Origin: Zantedeschia hybrid cultivar
Taxonomy: Eukaryota; Streptophyta; Magnoliopsida; Alismatales; Araceae
DNA length: 64,000 nucleotides
Assembly (NCBI GenBank): GCA_030544215.1
Contig: JARZZO010000011.1
Span: forward strand, 9,534,001 to 9,598,000
Reading direction: 5' to 3'
The notes below the pieces were generated by a model that was given only the letters and a program-made list of their open reading frames with translations, was not told the origin of the DNA and did not search any database. The position numbers and the translations under genes are program-made. Positions 11,001-20,037 of the stretch are shown here, piece by piece. Every line of letters starts with the position of its first letter. Positions within the stretch are counted from its first letter, which is position 1.

Positions 11001-14000
11001 CTCGCGGACTTATAAATATACCGTGCCGCTTCCCGATCCGGTACACATGGCCGAAGCCACTCTCGGTTCAGGTTACCTGCGGGCTTAGAAAACCATGCCG
11101 CTTCCCGATCGGTACGGGTTACTCGCGGACTTTTAAATATACCGTGCCGCTTCCCGATCCGGTACACATGGCCAAAGCCACTCTCGGTTCAGGTTACCTG
11201 CGGGCTTAGAAAACCATGCCGCTTCCCGATCGGTACGGGTTACTCGCGGACTTATAAATATACCGTGCCGCTTCCCGATCCGGTACACATGGCCGAAGCC
11301 ACTCTCGGTTCAGGTTACCCGCGGGCTTTAGAAAACCATGCCGCTTCCCGATCGGTACGGGTTACTTGCGGACTTAAAAATATACCGTGCCACTTCCCGA
11401 TCCGGTACACATGGCCGAAGCCACTCTCGGTTCAGGTTACCCGCAGGCTTTAGAATACCATGCCGCTTCCCGATCGGTACGGGTTACTTGCGGACTTAGA
11501 AATATACCGTGCCGCTTCCCGAACCGGTACACATGGCCGAAGCCACTCTCGGTTCAGGTTACCCGTGGGCTTTAGAAAACCATGCCGCTTCCCGATCGGT
11601 ACGGGTTACTTGCGGACTTAAAAATATACCGTGCCGCTTCCCGATCCGGTACACATGGCCGAAGCCACTCTCGGTTCAGGTTACCCGCGGGCTTATAGTA
11701 GTCATGGTTTCCTAAAAAGGAAATTTTCTCTATTTATGCCTCCCGGATATATTTCGGGGGATTCATTTACATGTAGTGCCGAAGGCACTCCATATTTCAG
11801 GTACGAGGGAGAGGTTGGTCCGGAGGGGTTTTCAATTAGTAATCCCCTCGTCGGACCTTTCCTTATAAGCCCCTCGGTCGTCTTGGAGGCATGGCATCAG
11901 AAGAGACGGGATCTCTCCGGACGTTGCCTTATTGCTCCGAAAACCTCCTGGTTCTGCCTCTGTTGAGTTTGTTATTACCGGTATTGCGGCAGTTGGCCCC
12001 CTCTGATGAGGCGATCTATCTCTTCCCGAAGGTGCCGGCATTCGTCAGTCGAATGGCCGGTTTCCCGATGGTATTCGCAATATTTGCTGGGGTTCCTTCG
12101 GCGAGGATCAGTTTTGAGGCGTGATGGTCGTCGGAGCATACCCCCCACTTCCATAAGCATTTGGGAAGGGGGAGCAGGTAACGGTAGGTACCGCAGTGGC
12201 GGATCCCGCCGCTTGTTTCGATCCCGCTCTTTCCTGCGATATCGCCTTCGAGAGGGTTCTTGATCTTCTGGCAGAAGACGAACCGCTGGAAGGACAGGCG
12301 GTGTCGAGGGCTCGCTGTTCACTGTAACGGCCTTGTCGGAAAAGACTCGCGAAGACGTTGGCCGAAAACTCTTGTCTTGATCGGGGCGGAAGAAAGGAGG
12401 TGGTGCTTGGTGGGGGAGCTGGCTCAGTACCCCTATGCAATGGGCCATGGTAGATACCACGTCCGGCAAGAGCGCCAGAGAAGTGACGGTGGCAGCCAGT
12501 GTCGCCATCTGCTGCTAGAGCACTCCTACCCGGTCGTCTCCTGTGGTGAGGGACTCTGGTATGACTGGCAGAGTCGCACTCGGAGGAGCAGACGGGGCGC
12601 CTTCGGAGGGTAGCAGCTGTGCTGAGGCTTCCCGTGTCTCTGCTTTGCTCCGTCCGGATCGTCGGGTTACAGGTCGTTGAGACATGACTTGTTTGTTTGT
12701 TTCCCACAGACGGCGCCACGTGATGTAGCCGAAGCTATCACGACCGGATTCCGAAGCTGGAATCCGAAGTTTGGATCTGGAGCTGGGTCGGATCGGTGTA
12801 AGAGGCCCGACGGGGATCCGGAAGGCGACGGACGTAGAGACGCGGTTGAGGATCCGCGGCCGAGAGTCGCTCGGTCTGAGGTTGGCTTGCCTTCGGAAGG
12901 TGGGGGCGAGACTCCTCCGGCCGACGGGCGGGCAGTGCGGAACTGTAAGGACTGAGGTTTCGGGTTCTGTGTTCGGGTCGGGATCGGGTCGGATCCCCTG
13001 GTTTGGACCCTGTGGAGTCTTGTGATTTCTGGCTGAATGGCGTCAGCTCTCGTCGACGCCTTTCAAAAGGCGTCAGGGTGCGTGGACGCCATTTAGGTTC
13101 CTGGTTGTTGTGCCACGTGTGCGCCACGTGGGCGGGTTTTCGGGCCGCGAGAGTACGGCCATGTCAGATTTGTCTGAACGGCGTCCAGGTGGGTCGACGC
13201 GTTTCAGACTGCGACATCTGCGATGTCAGGGCATGGCGCCAGAACGTGGTCAGTACGGCCTGTCACATCGTCTGAACGGCGTCCACGGTGGGCGACGCGT
13301 TTCAGAGCGGTGTCTGTACGGCTGTCCTGTCAGACTGATAGGCGTCTGCCTCGATCGACGCGTTTTAGCTGGTTTCGGATTGACCCCGCGAGCCTCCCCT
13401 TCTTTCCCTCATTCTCACTTTCACTCTCTCTCTCCTCGCCCTCTTCGCCCTCTCCGACGATCTTCCTCCCCTCCCTTCCTCTTCTTCCTCTTCCAACCAC
13501 TCCATAGCTTCCCTACCTCTCACCTCTACCTCCACCACTTCCTTCGCGGCGTTCCCTTCTCCGGACGGCGGCCGACGTCCCGGCGGAGTGGCGGCGTCCC
13601 CGAAGGTACCGGCGGTGGCGTGGGGCGAGACGGGTCGGCGGCGAGGAGCTTGGTGGAGTTCAAGAATCGGTAGGGGGACGAACCTCGCTTGTGACGTTCG
13701 TGTGATTCTCGGCGTGACGTGATGTATTTGGGGCTAGAATGAGCATGTTTAGGGGGTTTTCTTGTGGGAATTGGCGTGCTTGTGATCGTAGGATTCGGCG
13801 TATGCATGTGGTAGTTGAGTTCTCCTTCCTCTCCCTCTTGTTTTGGGGTTTTCGGGGTGCTTGGGGTTCAAGGGAGGAACCCTCGGTTCGAACCAGGGAA
13901 CCTGGTTCCTGGCGCTGAAAGGCGTCGTCCCTGGTCGACGTCTTTTAGAAAGACGTCGGTTAAGTACGACGCATTTCAGGGCAGAAATCCCCCTGTTCGA

Positions 14001-17000
14001 GTTTCAGAGGTTAGGGGTGCTGGGCTAAATGACGTCATGGGTGATCGACGCCTTTCTGAAGGACGTCGAGTCACCATGACGCCATTTAGGCAGGATTTGC
14101 CCCCGCTTAATGGTTCTGTATTCTGGATTTCGGGGTTGAATGGCGTCGGGCCATCCAGACGCGTTTTAATAGGCGACTTCATCGGTGGACGCGTTTTAAG
14201 CGTTATTCTGGTCTTTTAATAAAACCGTCTGTGGGGCTTGAATGGCGTCGACCTCGGTCGACGCGATTCAAGCCAGGAATGGTTTACTTGGGATATTTTG
14301 ATGTATGTTTCACGGTGGGATGGTTCTAATGCATGCTTTGAGTTATATACTGAGACTGAGAACTTCTGCATGACTGAGATTTCATCATCTGTGGGTGTGT
14401 ATGTGCTTTAACTGTACGTTGAGACTGGGGTTTACTGTGCAAATAGATTGACAGCATGTTATATGTGTGTGTGTATGATCATGCGACTGTGGATCGATGT
14501 GACAATGGTTTCCGATGTCACCATGGACCGGTGGGGACAGGGTCATGGTGTCTGTGAGGAGGGGTGCTCGTGGTGTTTTACCTTTAGCTGAGGGAAGCAG
14601 AACCACCTTGAGCCGGCGGGCCGGAGTAGCTAGTGTGCTATCCGAGGGGTTGCTGTTTGGTCTCAGCGGGTCGGGGTTTCCCTTGCTTGTTGTGACGGCT
14701 TCCGGCGTGTCTCTTGCTGTGGAGCTGGTGGTTTTACTGGTGGGAGTTGGTTTACCCTTTAGCCAATGGGCCTGATGTGACCTTTGATCAAGGTTACGAG
14801 TGGTACCTTTAGCCCTTGGCCTGATGCAGCCCGGGAGAGTTGGGTCTGTGGGTAGTTCCTATAGCTGCGGCTTGACGGGGGTTCCCGGTCCCCAGGACCC
14901 TCCAGGAAAGCGCTGAGGCCTAGCGTGGAGGCAATCCGGTGGTAGGACAGTAGTCTAGACTGCTTGTGTGCACACGTAGCTGGCAGTGGCGGTACACTGA
15001 GTCCAGCTAGTCCTAGTTCAGCTCACTGCCTCACCCTACAGTGCTCCGGAACGCTGTAGGGGTGGACAGGCGTGAGCACTGGTGGTAGTGTTGGGAGGCG
15101 GCGTTTGACTTCGGTCGACTGTGTGGTTTAGTCGCCTTGTGGACTTCGGTCGTGAGACGTGACTCTGTGTTGGGTTCTTCGGGTTACTCAGCGTTGTTCC
15201 TGCTACACCGTCTGTCGTACGTTTCGTACCGGGGTTGCCTGTTGTGTTTACTGCTCTACTTGACTGTTCTATATATTACTGTTGCTTCACTTGTGGGTGT
15301 GTGAGTGGGAGGCAGGGGATCGGATGATCCCTACTGAGCCCAATTCTGGTGTGGCTCACTCCCTGCGGTTTCAGGTGTGGACTTCGAGGCGCAGCGGTAG
15401 CGTGGTGTCTTCTTGATGTGCGGACCAGCAGCTGTCTTAGTTCCGGGGTATGCCCCGATGTTGTTGTACTTTCTTTCTGCCTGTACTTATTTAATTGTTG
15501 GACATGTAATTATTGTTGGACTGTATACGGACATTGTTACTTTTCCTGCGCACTTGTTTACCTTTGTAGTCCGTGAGATTGTTATATTTAGCACTGTTTA
15601 GCACTTACTCCTCCAGATGTGTTGTGTGAGATCCGGGTGTGAGCCCGTAGTTAATAGGCCGACATCCATTTAGTGACCGGGTCCCCGGTCATAGGATGGC
15701 GGGTCGTTACAGGAACCGAGTCTCCCTCGGTCGAAGGGGCAGCCGGCGCACGGCGTCGAGACCGGAGAGAGAAGTCCGAGGTCGGCGGCCGAGACCGACT
15801 CGGGGAGGTCGGCGACGATTCGAACCGAGTCCCTGCAGGAGGGAAAGAAGAAGAAACCGGTCAGTAGGAGTCTCGGACTTCGGCCCTTAGGAACCCCCTC
15901 CGACGGTTAAGTTAGCTTCTGAAGATGATTCAATTCAGAAGAGAAAGAGTAGCTTTTATGCTATTTGGACTATAGTCCTTGAGGGTCACGGAGACATACC
16001 TTTGGCAATAAATAGCGGTGTATTTATAGCGAAGGATAGAGGATGGCTAACGGTGACAGCCGATATAGGACTATGTTCCGGGCTTACTGGTAACCCGCTA
16101 TAGTGCCTAATCCTCCACCGGAGTGGGCCGAACACGGCTGTTGGGCCGAAGGGGGTTGGGCCGCTGATAGGCCGAAGCCTGCTGGGCCGAGGGCTACTGT
16201 GCCGCTTACGGGCCGAAGCCTGTTGGGCCGCTGATGGGCCGAAGCCTGCTGGGCCGAGGGCTACTGTGCCGCTTACGGGCCGAAGGCTGTTGGGCCGCTG
16301 ATGGGCCGAACCGGGGTTGGACTTGTTTTAATGGGCCGAATCGGATTCTGCCTCATCAGGGCTAAGGGATTATTTATAGAAAGGATTAAATGATGGTAAC
16401 AATGTTCAATTTAATTGAGTAACGGGGATAGTCTTCAATGTAAAAGCACTAGTAGTTCCTAGTTAGTTTCTTCGCTTACATATGTATTCCTGAAATGAAA
16501 TGTTTCATATGTATGAAACAATAACATCAACCGATGTAACCAAAGTTAGAGGAGAATCTTTTCCAAGAAAAAAATAAACTGTGGTTGTACATACATAAGG
16601 CGAAAATACTGTCACAAATGACTGACAATTTGAGTTAAAACTCAGCCCTGTTATGGTTGAGTTAAAGGGCATCGAGTGGGATAGGGGCCAGAGATCGTGT
16701 ATAAGTTTAAGAACAACTGTGTGGTAAGTTTAAAGGGTGTCAGTGTGAGCTCTACACAATTGGCGATTCTTTAACCTGGTTTAATAGATGCTATATATTT
16801 GTTCCGTTTAGGAAGATGAGGAAGAAACTTATCAGAGCTCTACCTTGTGATAGTAGAAGTCGATCCAGAAGCCCACCCTGGCTCTTTTGTAGGGGTCACT
16901 TGGGAGGAGAGGAGGTTCCTTCCATGTCTCCTCGATGTACTCCAGGATGACCAGTGACTCGGCTATTGGCTTCCCATGGTGGACGAGGATGGGCACCTTC

Positions 17001-17161
17001 TTGTGGATGGGGTTGTACCTGAGCAGCGCCTCACTCTTGCTCGCCAGGTCTTCCTGCACATACTCATACTCCAAGCCCTTGAGCTCCAGTGCCAGCTCCA
17101 CTGCTACGCAGAAGGAGCTGTACTCTACACCATGCAAGGTCAGGGCCTTCACTCCCTTCAT
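5054..17161 (-). CDS. GSTU: Tau-class glutathione S-transferase, gene 1 (retrotransposon in intron)
   Basis: Conjugates glutathione to electrophiles in the cytosol (family role). Exon 1 is 17161-16844 (106 codons), donor AAG|GTAGAG. Exon 2 is 5437-5054 (127 codons plus stop), acceptor TTGAAG|CTGGTG. The total is 233 residues, normal for tau GSTs, with the usual single intron after the N-terminal thioredoxin-fold domain. Visible motifs: YSSF (Ser15 in the catalytic Ser position; the usual SPF proline is replaced), KVPIL at 55-59, the glutathione-contact ES at 68-69, then an alpha-helical C-terminal domain with GPFFHGDKPGLLDV. The 11.4-kb intron contains a complete 10.8-kb LTR element (5580-16358) in the same transcriptional sense; without it the intron would be about 620 bp, like that of gene 2. 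Coding sequence and splice sites look intact. Whether a full transcript is made is not known. Confidence 0.88.
5580..6444 (-). repeat. 3' LTR of the complete Tat-like element
   Basis: 865 bp, TGATGTAGCC to GCCTCATCA on the plus strand. Contains TATAAATA on the minus strand at 6114-6107 (LTR promoter) and a tandem run of GGGCCGAAG-type subrepeats at about 6225-6400 (unit about 77 bp). Confidence 0.9.
6445..6467 (-). other. Polypurine tract of complete Tat-like element
   Basis: Minus strand GGAAGACAAGAGTGGGGGG followed by TTATG directly before the 3' LTR. Copy 1 has the same tract at 3352-3374. Confidence 0.75.
7074..7081 (+). promoter_or_regulatory. TATA box of antisense gene, copy 2
   Basis: TATAAATA on the plus strand about 265 bp upstream of the ATG at 7345. 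It is directed opposite to element transcription and followed by a pyrimidine-rich leader. Confidence 0.65.
7345..9820 (+). pseudogene. Antisense accessory gene of Tat-like element, Transposase_28-like (copy 2, with stops)
   Basis: Three exons: 7345-8335, 8403-8983 and 9068-9820, with GT/AG introns of 67 and 84 bp at the same places and phases as copy 1. Total 775 codons if two in-frame TAG codons are ignored: one four codons after ATG TCT at the start of exon 2, one at about 9641-9643 where copy 1 has TGG. The Transposase_28-like core has QFFPNSWRTVYAFL and SGKPSSIHGWKRNF. Exon 3 is a heptad-like charged coiled coil (about residues 540-640), with a short proline/serine tail. It runs antisense to the host element. 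Function unknown. Antisense accessory ORFs are known in Tat-lineage elements such as maize Grande, but whether this is the same family was not tested. Confidence 0.8.
10099..11696. repeat. 121/122-bp tandem array, about 12.6 units plus degenerate lead-in
   Basis: Unit starts (ATACCGTGCC) lie at 10171, 10292, 10413, 10534, 10655, 10776, 10897, 11018, 11139, 11260, 11382, 11504 and 11626, giving a period of 121 and then 122. Each unit is a dimer: CCGCTTCCCGATCCGGTAC and CCGCTTCCCGATCGGTAC occur about 60 bp apart. A degenerate half unit precedes the array at 10099-10170. The last four units share CCCGCGGGCTTTAG-type changes, suggesting stepwise expansion. It sits between the gag remnant and the antisense gene, where Tat/Ogre elements are known to carry variable tandem repeats. 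Confidence 0.95.
11975..12685 (-). pseudogene. Truncated gag-like ORF of Tat-like element
   Basis: Starts at ATG 12685, 33 bp after the PBS, and runs to the stop at 11975: 237 codons with one in-frame TAG at 12517-12515 (likely a mutated CAG). The C-terminal part has the Ty3/gypsy gag pattern CEYHRETGHSTDEC followed by HLREEIDRLI, preceded by an R/K-rich stretch. The central retrotransposon gag core appears to be missing and pol does not follow, so this is an internally deleted remnant. The family assignment rests on the zinc-knuckle-like motif and on its position. Confidence 0.75.
12701..12718 (-). other. Primer-binding site
   Basis: Minus-strand TGGCGCCGTCTGTGGGAA begins 2 nt after the 5' LTR. 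TGGCGCCGT agrees with the 3' end of plant tRNA-Asp as I recall it. The primer tRNA should be checked. Confidence 0.7.
12721..16358 (-). repeat. 5' LTR of the complete Tat-like element, interrupted
   Basis: The two parts 12721-12943 and 15717-16358 join to the same 865 bp as the 3' LTR. They are split by a solo LTR at 12944-15711 with duplicated target GGAAC. TATAAATA lies at 16028-16021 on the minus strand. Confidence 0.9.
12944..15711. mobile_element. 2.77-kb solo LTR, probably Tekay/Del-type chromovirus
   Basis: Starts TGTAAGGACT, ends GGGTCGTTACA (inverted TGTAA/TTACA) and is flanked by GGAAC at 12939-12943 and 15712-15716. Its length and GTCGTTACA terminus are typical of long-LTR chromoviruses of the Del/Tekay group. 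No second LTR or coding domain was seen, hence solo. The first half (13000-14280) repeats a motif of the form GGCGTC followed by GTCGACGC and GTTTTAG/CAG many times in both orientations. Confidence 0.8.
16364..16843. other. Remaining intron sequence of GST gene 1 upstream of the insertion
   Basis: AT-rich, no coding signal. It joins 5438-5574 in the pre-insertion intron. Confidence 0.6.
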
Positions 17162-17229
17162 CTCTCTCTTTCTCTCAAAAAGAGAAACTTGGGTAGGAAG
17201 CAGGAAATAGTTATATGTAATGGATACTG

Positions 17230-17250
17230 GTTATATATATAAGACGTCAG
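17230..17250 (-). promoter_or_regulatory. TATA box with adjoining TGACG motif, GST gene 1
   Basis: On the minus strand TGACGTCT (core TGACG at 17249-17245) stands just upstream of TATATATAA, about 75 bp before the ATG at 17161. TGACG is the core of as-1-like sites bound by TGA bZIP factors, which control many tau GSTs. A single site only; function is inferred. Confidence 0.5.
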
Positions 17251-18389
17251 GTCGAGGAATAAAGAGCTTGCAAAGGAAGGAAGAAGTAGCCAGACGGTTG
17301 AAGCTGTATAGGAAGTTTCTTGCTTTCTCATTTCCACAAACAAAGAAATGTGTCTTGACATGAAAGGGATGTGCACAGTTGACAATGGGGTGGGTTTAAG
17401 TTAGTTGCATTGAAATGGTCATTGAATTCTGGGGCCCTCCATTCATTGTGAATTAACATTATGCTAAGTTTGTAACCACTGGGGCATCTTTTGTCATAGC
17501 CAGTTTCAAATGAGGAACACAAATACTTTCTTATGCTAATCTTTTCCCAGGAATTTGATTAAAGCTCTCAACTTTACAAAAAGGTTTAGGTCCAAACAGT
17601 AATGACAGGCGCGCGTGCACTAATTAAAAGGTAATCACTAATTTTTTTTGCAGAACCCCATAATTAACAACTCTAAACGTGGATCATCTATGTCAAAATG
17701 CCACTAAGTACACCCGCTGTCACCGGCCACTACAGCCGCCGGACTCCCCCTCCCCCGTCAGCCGCTTCTCACAGCGTGCTGTAGCACTTAAGATTCAAGC
17801 AGTAAATTTTTTTTTACTATTCATCAAGGTTTGAGTTTTAAATTTTCATCTTTTTTTTAAGTCATCCGGTTGAAGATCGAATTATATAAATATCTAAGAT
17901 ATAATGAAACCTACTTAAAAAAATTATTTTTTTATTGAATTACACTGTCAGACGGTACAAGTGGGCTTAACCATGTAGGAGGTCTTTCTCTTATGGATAT
18001 CATTGTTACAAGTATTGATGGGCATACCCCACACTTCAAATATTTTGCGAATTATATAAGGGCTCGTAGTCTCCAATTTCTATAAGAAAACGACTCGTTA
18101 TACATCCAAATGAAATGTACAGCCGCCGCATGTCACGCACACTCAATACTTGTATGCAAATTCAAGTGTGAATCCACACACACCCAATCACAAACCTGCA
18201 AGTATTTCGCTTACTACGAGCACTCGACCAATCCATGTTATTACAAAGGTACAACACCGTATACAGCATGGCAACTCTCACCATTGCAGGACCAGTACAT
18301 ATGATGACATGTTGTGACTCATATAAGCTTCATCAACTATATGGGATTTTGGGGTTCATTCACCACATCTGCCTCTCAAGGGAGACTGT
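17251..18389. other. Spacer between the two GST genes
   Basis: No gene. A segment at about 17770-17960 (GTAGCACTTAAG, poly-T, GTCATCCGGTTGAAGATCGA) faintly resembles the palindromic element family described at 38.7, 39.8, 40.3 and 62.6 kb. Otherwise unremarkable. Confidence 0.4.
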
Positions 18390-19665
18390 TCATCCCGTGG
18401 TGGAAGCCAGATATTTCTCCCTCGTGCTCCTCACATATTCGAAGAACACGGCACGGGAAGGCACCGTCTCCCTCGCCACCTCCAGTTCTTCAAATGCTGC
18501 CATGCGTGAAGACGTGAACGAGGTGCACCCTTTGTCGAACAGTTCAATCCCCATGAGCTCTTCAACGATCTGAACGCCATTGGGGGACGACCCCAAGACC
18601 ACGTCGAGCAGGCCCGGCGTGGCCCCGTTGAAGAATGGCCCGTTGCCGGAGAAGTCCAGCTTGAGCCCTTCCTCCATTGTCATCACCACCTCTTTCAGCT
18701 CACCGAGTGCTTTGTTGAGTTCATCTCCTTGGGATACAAGCACTGTCCTGCAGACTGGCCCCAACTGCACCAATTCAAATCGTTTTTTTAATATATAGGC
18801 TAGCAAGTAGGAAATAATGTGAGCTGTTGCTTATAGCGAAACATACCATTTTTTAGTACATGAAATACAAATTATCTACAATTTGAAGCATTACTAGACA
18901 GGATTATAAATTAACTTGTGAGAAGGGCAGATGCAGTTATGTATTATTGAAATTATTAGATCATTCAACTCAAAATCTTAAAAGTACCAAGTAGATTAGA
19001 TACTATCTATTAAATACTTTTTATTATTTTTTTTAATTTATGTAAGACTATTTTAACATGTCTTTTTATGTACAAATCAATTTAAAGACTATTTTAACAT
19101 GTCTTTTTATGTACAAATCAATTTAGACTCTGTCACGTGAATCATAAATACAGAATGTGTGACTTGATGTGCAACTATAGATTCTGATATAATGTTGAAG
19201 TTATTAAACTATTCAACTTAAAATTTTAAGACAATGATTAAAATAAGTATCATCTATTAAACATTTTTAAAATTTATCTTTTTTTTATTACTTTTTTATG
19301 GAAGACTATTCTAACATGTATGAGTGAAGGGCGGCGCCACGCACCTTACAGTAGAAGAAGTCGACCCAAAAGCGGACCCGGGCTCTCTGGTAGGGATCGG
19401 CAGGGAGCAGCGGTGGCTCCGGCCAGGTCTCGTCGATGTAGTGGAGGATGACCAAGGACTCGGCGAGGGGCCTGCCGCTGTGGACGAGGACGGGCACCTT
19501 CTGGTGCACGGGGTTGTGGCGGAGGAGGGAGGGGCTCTTGTTCAGCAAGTCTTCCAGCACGTACTTGTAGGGCACGCCTTTCAGCTTCAGCGCCAGCTCC
19601 ACCATCAGGCAGTAGCCGCTGCAGCGAGCTGCGTACAGCTTCAACTCCTCAGCTTGCCTCTCCAT
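18390..19665 (-). CDS. GSTU: Tau-class glutathione S-transferase, gene 2
   Basis: Cytosolic glutathione transferase by family. Exon 1 is 19665-19345 (107 codons), donor TGTAAG|GTGCGT. Exon 2 is 18764-18390 (124 codons plus stop), acceptor GGTGCAG|TTGGGG. The intron is 580 bp; the protein is 231 residues. N-terminal domain: CSGY (Ser16 in the catalytic position, with Gly for the usual Pro), KVPVL at 56-60, ES at 69-70, YIDETWPEPPLLP. The C-terminal domain carries GPFFNGATPGLLDV. It shares intron position, the ADPYQRARVRFW-type exon-1 end and MTMEEG with gene 1, so the two are head-to-tail tandem duplicates, though clearly diverged. CTATTTAAAAC at 19719-19709 may be its TATA box. Confidence 0.9.
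19047..19126. repeat. 40-bp tandem duplication in GST gene 2 intron
   Basis: GACTATTTTAACATGTCTTT and the following bases to CAATTTA occur twice in a row with almost no change. Confidence 0.8.
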
Positions 19666-19850
19666 TTCTGCCTGCCTGCCTGCCTGCCTGCCCTCTGTGT
19701 GTGTGTGCGTTTTAAATAGGATCCTGGGGATAAGTTTTGCAAGGAGATGGAAGTCGATTTAAAGCCTCCAATCTTAATTCAACTCAACTTTTGAACTTGG
19801 TCAAATCCAACCCAACTTAAATATTAGCTCAATCACCTAAACTAGAGTTG

Positions 19851-20037
19851 CAGTTTTCTCGAGATAATCTTATCAAGTCACAAGTAGTCTGGGACTTTCA
19901 ACTATGGCGGCTTGGAATTGGGAAGCAAGAAAAAGAAAACTTTTGCAGTTTTCTCGAGATAATCTTATCGAGTCACAATTAGTCTGGGACTTCAAACTAT
20001 TGCGGCTCGGAATTGGGAAGCAAGAAAAAGAAAACTT
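19851..20037. repeat. 95-bp tandem duplication upstream of GST gene 2
   Basis: CAGTTTTCTCGAGATAATCT begins at 19851 and again at 19946. The two units differ at a handful of bases. It lies 186-372 bp upstream of the ATG, in the putative promoter. Confidence 0.9.

Larger units (their letters stand above)
5580..16358 (-). mobile_element. Complete Tat-like LTR retrotransposon, non-autonomous, with nested solo LTR
   Basis: Two LTRs of 865 bp each (5580-6444; 12721-12943 plus 15717-16358 once the nested insertion and one copy of its duplicated target are removed). Both run TGATG to CATCA. The 5-bp target duplication GGGCT is at 5575-5579 and 16359-16363. On the minus strand the order is 5' LTR, PBS (TGGCGCCGTCTGTGGG, from 12718), gag-like ORF, 121-bp tandem array, antisense gene, purine tract (6445-6467), 3' LTR. 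There is no protease, RT, RNase H or integrase, so it must have been mobilised in trans or lost pol. I count about 22 LTR differences by eye, 20 of them transitions (about 2.5%). It is inserted in the GST gene 1 intron. Confidence 0.92.

Noticed and set aside
10099..11696. CRISPR-like regular repeat array
   Set aside because: Units are contiguous with no unique spacers, and the context is a plant retroelement.
10238..11715. Series of overlapping 62-68-codon ORFs on both strands
   Set aside because: They repeat every 121-122 bp with the same sequence and are translations of the tandem array, not genes.
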